DNA from: Oscillospiraceae bacterium MB08-C2-2
GTDB lineage: Bacteria > Bacillota > Clostridia > Oscillospirales > Ruminococcaceae
Assembly (NCBI GenBank): GCA_035621215.1
Contig: CP141729.1
Span: forward strand, 1,696,944-1,760,943
DNA length: 64,000 nucleotides
Direction of reading: 5' to 3'
Positions 63,268 through 64,000 of this stretch are shown in pieces; the stretch's first letter is position 1; the number at the start of each line of letters is the position of its first letter. The notes beneath the pieces were generated by a model that was not told the origin of the DNA, did no database searches, and worked only from the letters and a program-made list of their open reading frames with translations. The position numbers were made by a program, and so were the translations under genes.

Positions 63268-63609
63268 TTGGATTGTATGGTCGTAAATCTGGAGGCAGGA
63301 ATGCCCACAGTGGCAGCGGCCCGCATCAAGCTGGATCAGGCTCTGCGCACCGCCAAGGCCCGGCGGGCTCCCGCCCTAAAAATCATCCACGGTTACGGCT
63401 CCACCGGTAAGGGGGGCGCAATTGGCCGGGATGTACGCCAGTATCTGGGCACCAAGGTGCGCTCCGGTCAACTGCAGGGCTTTGTGGGGGGCGAGGATTT
63501 TTCCCCCTTTGACTCTACAGCCCGCAAGCTGGTGGAGGCCTGCCCGACACTGACCAAAGACCGGGACTACACCCGGGGCAATCACGGCATTACCATGGTT
63601 TTGCTGTAA
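63268..63609 (+). CDS. Smr-domain protein
   Basis: The 113-residue single Smr domain has the HGYGSTGKGGAI loop (HGxGxG type) that forms the nuclease/binding site in MutS2 and YdaL-like proteins. It probably cuts or binds branched DNA or collided ribosomes' RNA. A TTG at 63268 lies seven bases after AGGCGGTG; an ATG three codons on is the alternative. The next gene begins 87 bases later. Confidence 0.85.
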   Translation: MDCMVVNLEAGMPTVAAARIKLDQALRTAKARRAPALKIIHGYGSTGKGGAIGRDVRQYLGTKVRSGQLQGFVGGEDFSPFDSTARKLVEACPTLTKDRDYTRGNHGITMVLL

Positions 63610-63696
63610 CTCCCCTGGTTCTCAAGCTCTGCCCCTTGGGCACAAAAATGCGGCCTTATTCTTTTGCTGGTTATCCCAATAGTTGAGGTGAGTTTT

Positions 63697-64000
63697 ATGG
63701 CTTTTCTGCGTAAACATTGGTGGCTCCTTTGCCTGACGCCGGCAGGGCTGCTTCTTACATATCTGGCGAGCCTTGGCAGCGGGTGGGTGGAGCGCTTTTA
63801 TGCCCAAGGGGTGTATGTGGCCTTCGCCCGCATTGTAGGCGGGGCATTTTCGTTGGTGCCCTTTTCAGTGGCGGAATGTATTGTGGTGGGCGGCTCCTGT
63901 GTGCTGGTGGGCTGGCTGATTTCCACCGTACGCCGGGCCATTACCCAGAAGGAAGGGCGCTGGGAGGTTCTGTTGACCTTCCTTTTCAAGGTGCTCTCCA
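63697..64000 (+). CDS. DUF3810-family membrane protein, N-terminal part (3' end outside window)
   Basis: An open frame begins at ATG 63697 after GAGGTGAG and continues past the window end without a stop. The first 101 residues hold two membrane segments (LLCLTPAGLLLTYLASLG; a second near residue 65-85) and an SVAECIVVGG stretch that resemble the DUF3810 family, whose later part usually carries a zinc-peptidase motif. Only the start is visible, so the family call is moderate. Confidence 0.7.
   Translation, partial: MAFLRKHWWLLCLTPAGLLLTYLASLGSGWVERFYAQGVYVAFARIVGGAFSLVPFSVAECIVVGGSCVLVGWLISTVRRAITQKEGRWEVLLTFLFKVLS

Noticed and set aside
1-64000. tRNA, rRNA, CRISPR, insertion sequences, prophage
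   Set aside because: I read for clover-leaf arms, regularly spaced repeats, transposase and phage genes and saw none that I could support. A tRNA scan and CRISPR finder would settle this.

Overview
The window is a 64 kb piece of a Gram-positive, endospore-forming Clostridia-type chromosome. A placement near Oscillospiraceae/Ruminococcaceae is my inference. The evidence is a PolC-type replicative polymerase, two tRNA-sensing T-box leaders, a SpoIVFA/SpoIVFB-like peptidase pair, LexA boxes of the Firmicute kind, A/G-rich ribosome binding sites with several TTG and GTG starts, and a moderately GC-rich composition. I saw no rRNA, tRNA, CRISPR array, transposase or prophage gene.

Layout. 0-1.1 kb: 3' end of polC. 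1.4-5.4 kb (minus): a FtsX/ATPase/FtsX ABC system. 5.7-9.2 kb: GNAT acetyltransferase, KtrB/KtrA potassium uptake and a small ACT protein. 9.2-11.5 kb: a cysteine-tailed ArsR regulator with a half-size ABC exporter. 11.8-14.9 kb: FAD/Rieske oxidoreductase, tocopherol-cyclase-like protein and SDR dehydrogenase in one run. 15-21.5 kb (minus): a six-gene CDP-3,6-dideoxyhexose operon (rfbF, rfbG, rfbH, reductase, 3,5-epimerase, glycosyltransferase/methyltransferase). 21.7-28.1 kb: a MacAB-like efflux operon with a Gly-rich permease loop, a Gly-rich lipoprotein and its own two-component system. 28.1-35.1 kb: promoter, tryptophan T-box and the complete trpEGDCFBA operon.

35.1-47.5 kb is an accessory catabolic island. 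On the minus strand lie a Gfo/Idh/MocA dehydrogenase, LacI regulator, YhcH protein, ion-transporter-type permease, lone HyuA-like hydantoinase/oxoprolinase and HExxH protein, then a TauE/SafE carrier and a second LacI regulator. Divergently on the plus strand lie a diverged triosephosphate-isomerase-like enzyme and a LarA-like nickel racemase. LacI-type operators and two copies of a short palindromic repeat sit between them.

47.6-64 kb is mostly housekeeping: a lipoprotein polysaccharide deacetylase; an acyl-CoA synthetase with an XRE-cupin regulator behind a second, apparently isoleucine-type T-box; a HAD phosphatase and small membrane protein; uvrA and uvrB, each with a LexA-like box; a GntR regulator; the SpoIVF-like pair; a VanY carboxypeptidase; a Smr protein; and the start of a DUF3810 protein.

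The observations most worth following are the T-box on the acyl-CoA synthetase operon, the uvrA leader with mutually exclusive hairpins over the ribosome binding site, the hydroxy-acid/sugar-acid island, and the family of TATAG-ended palindromic repeats. All function calls come from reading the sequence; no database search was run.
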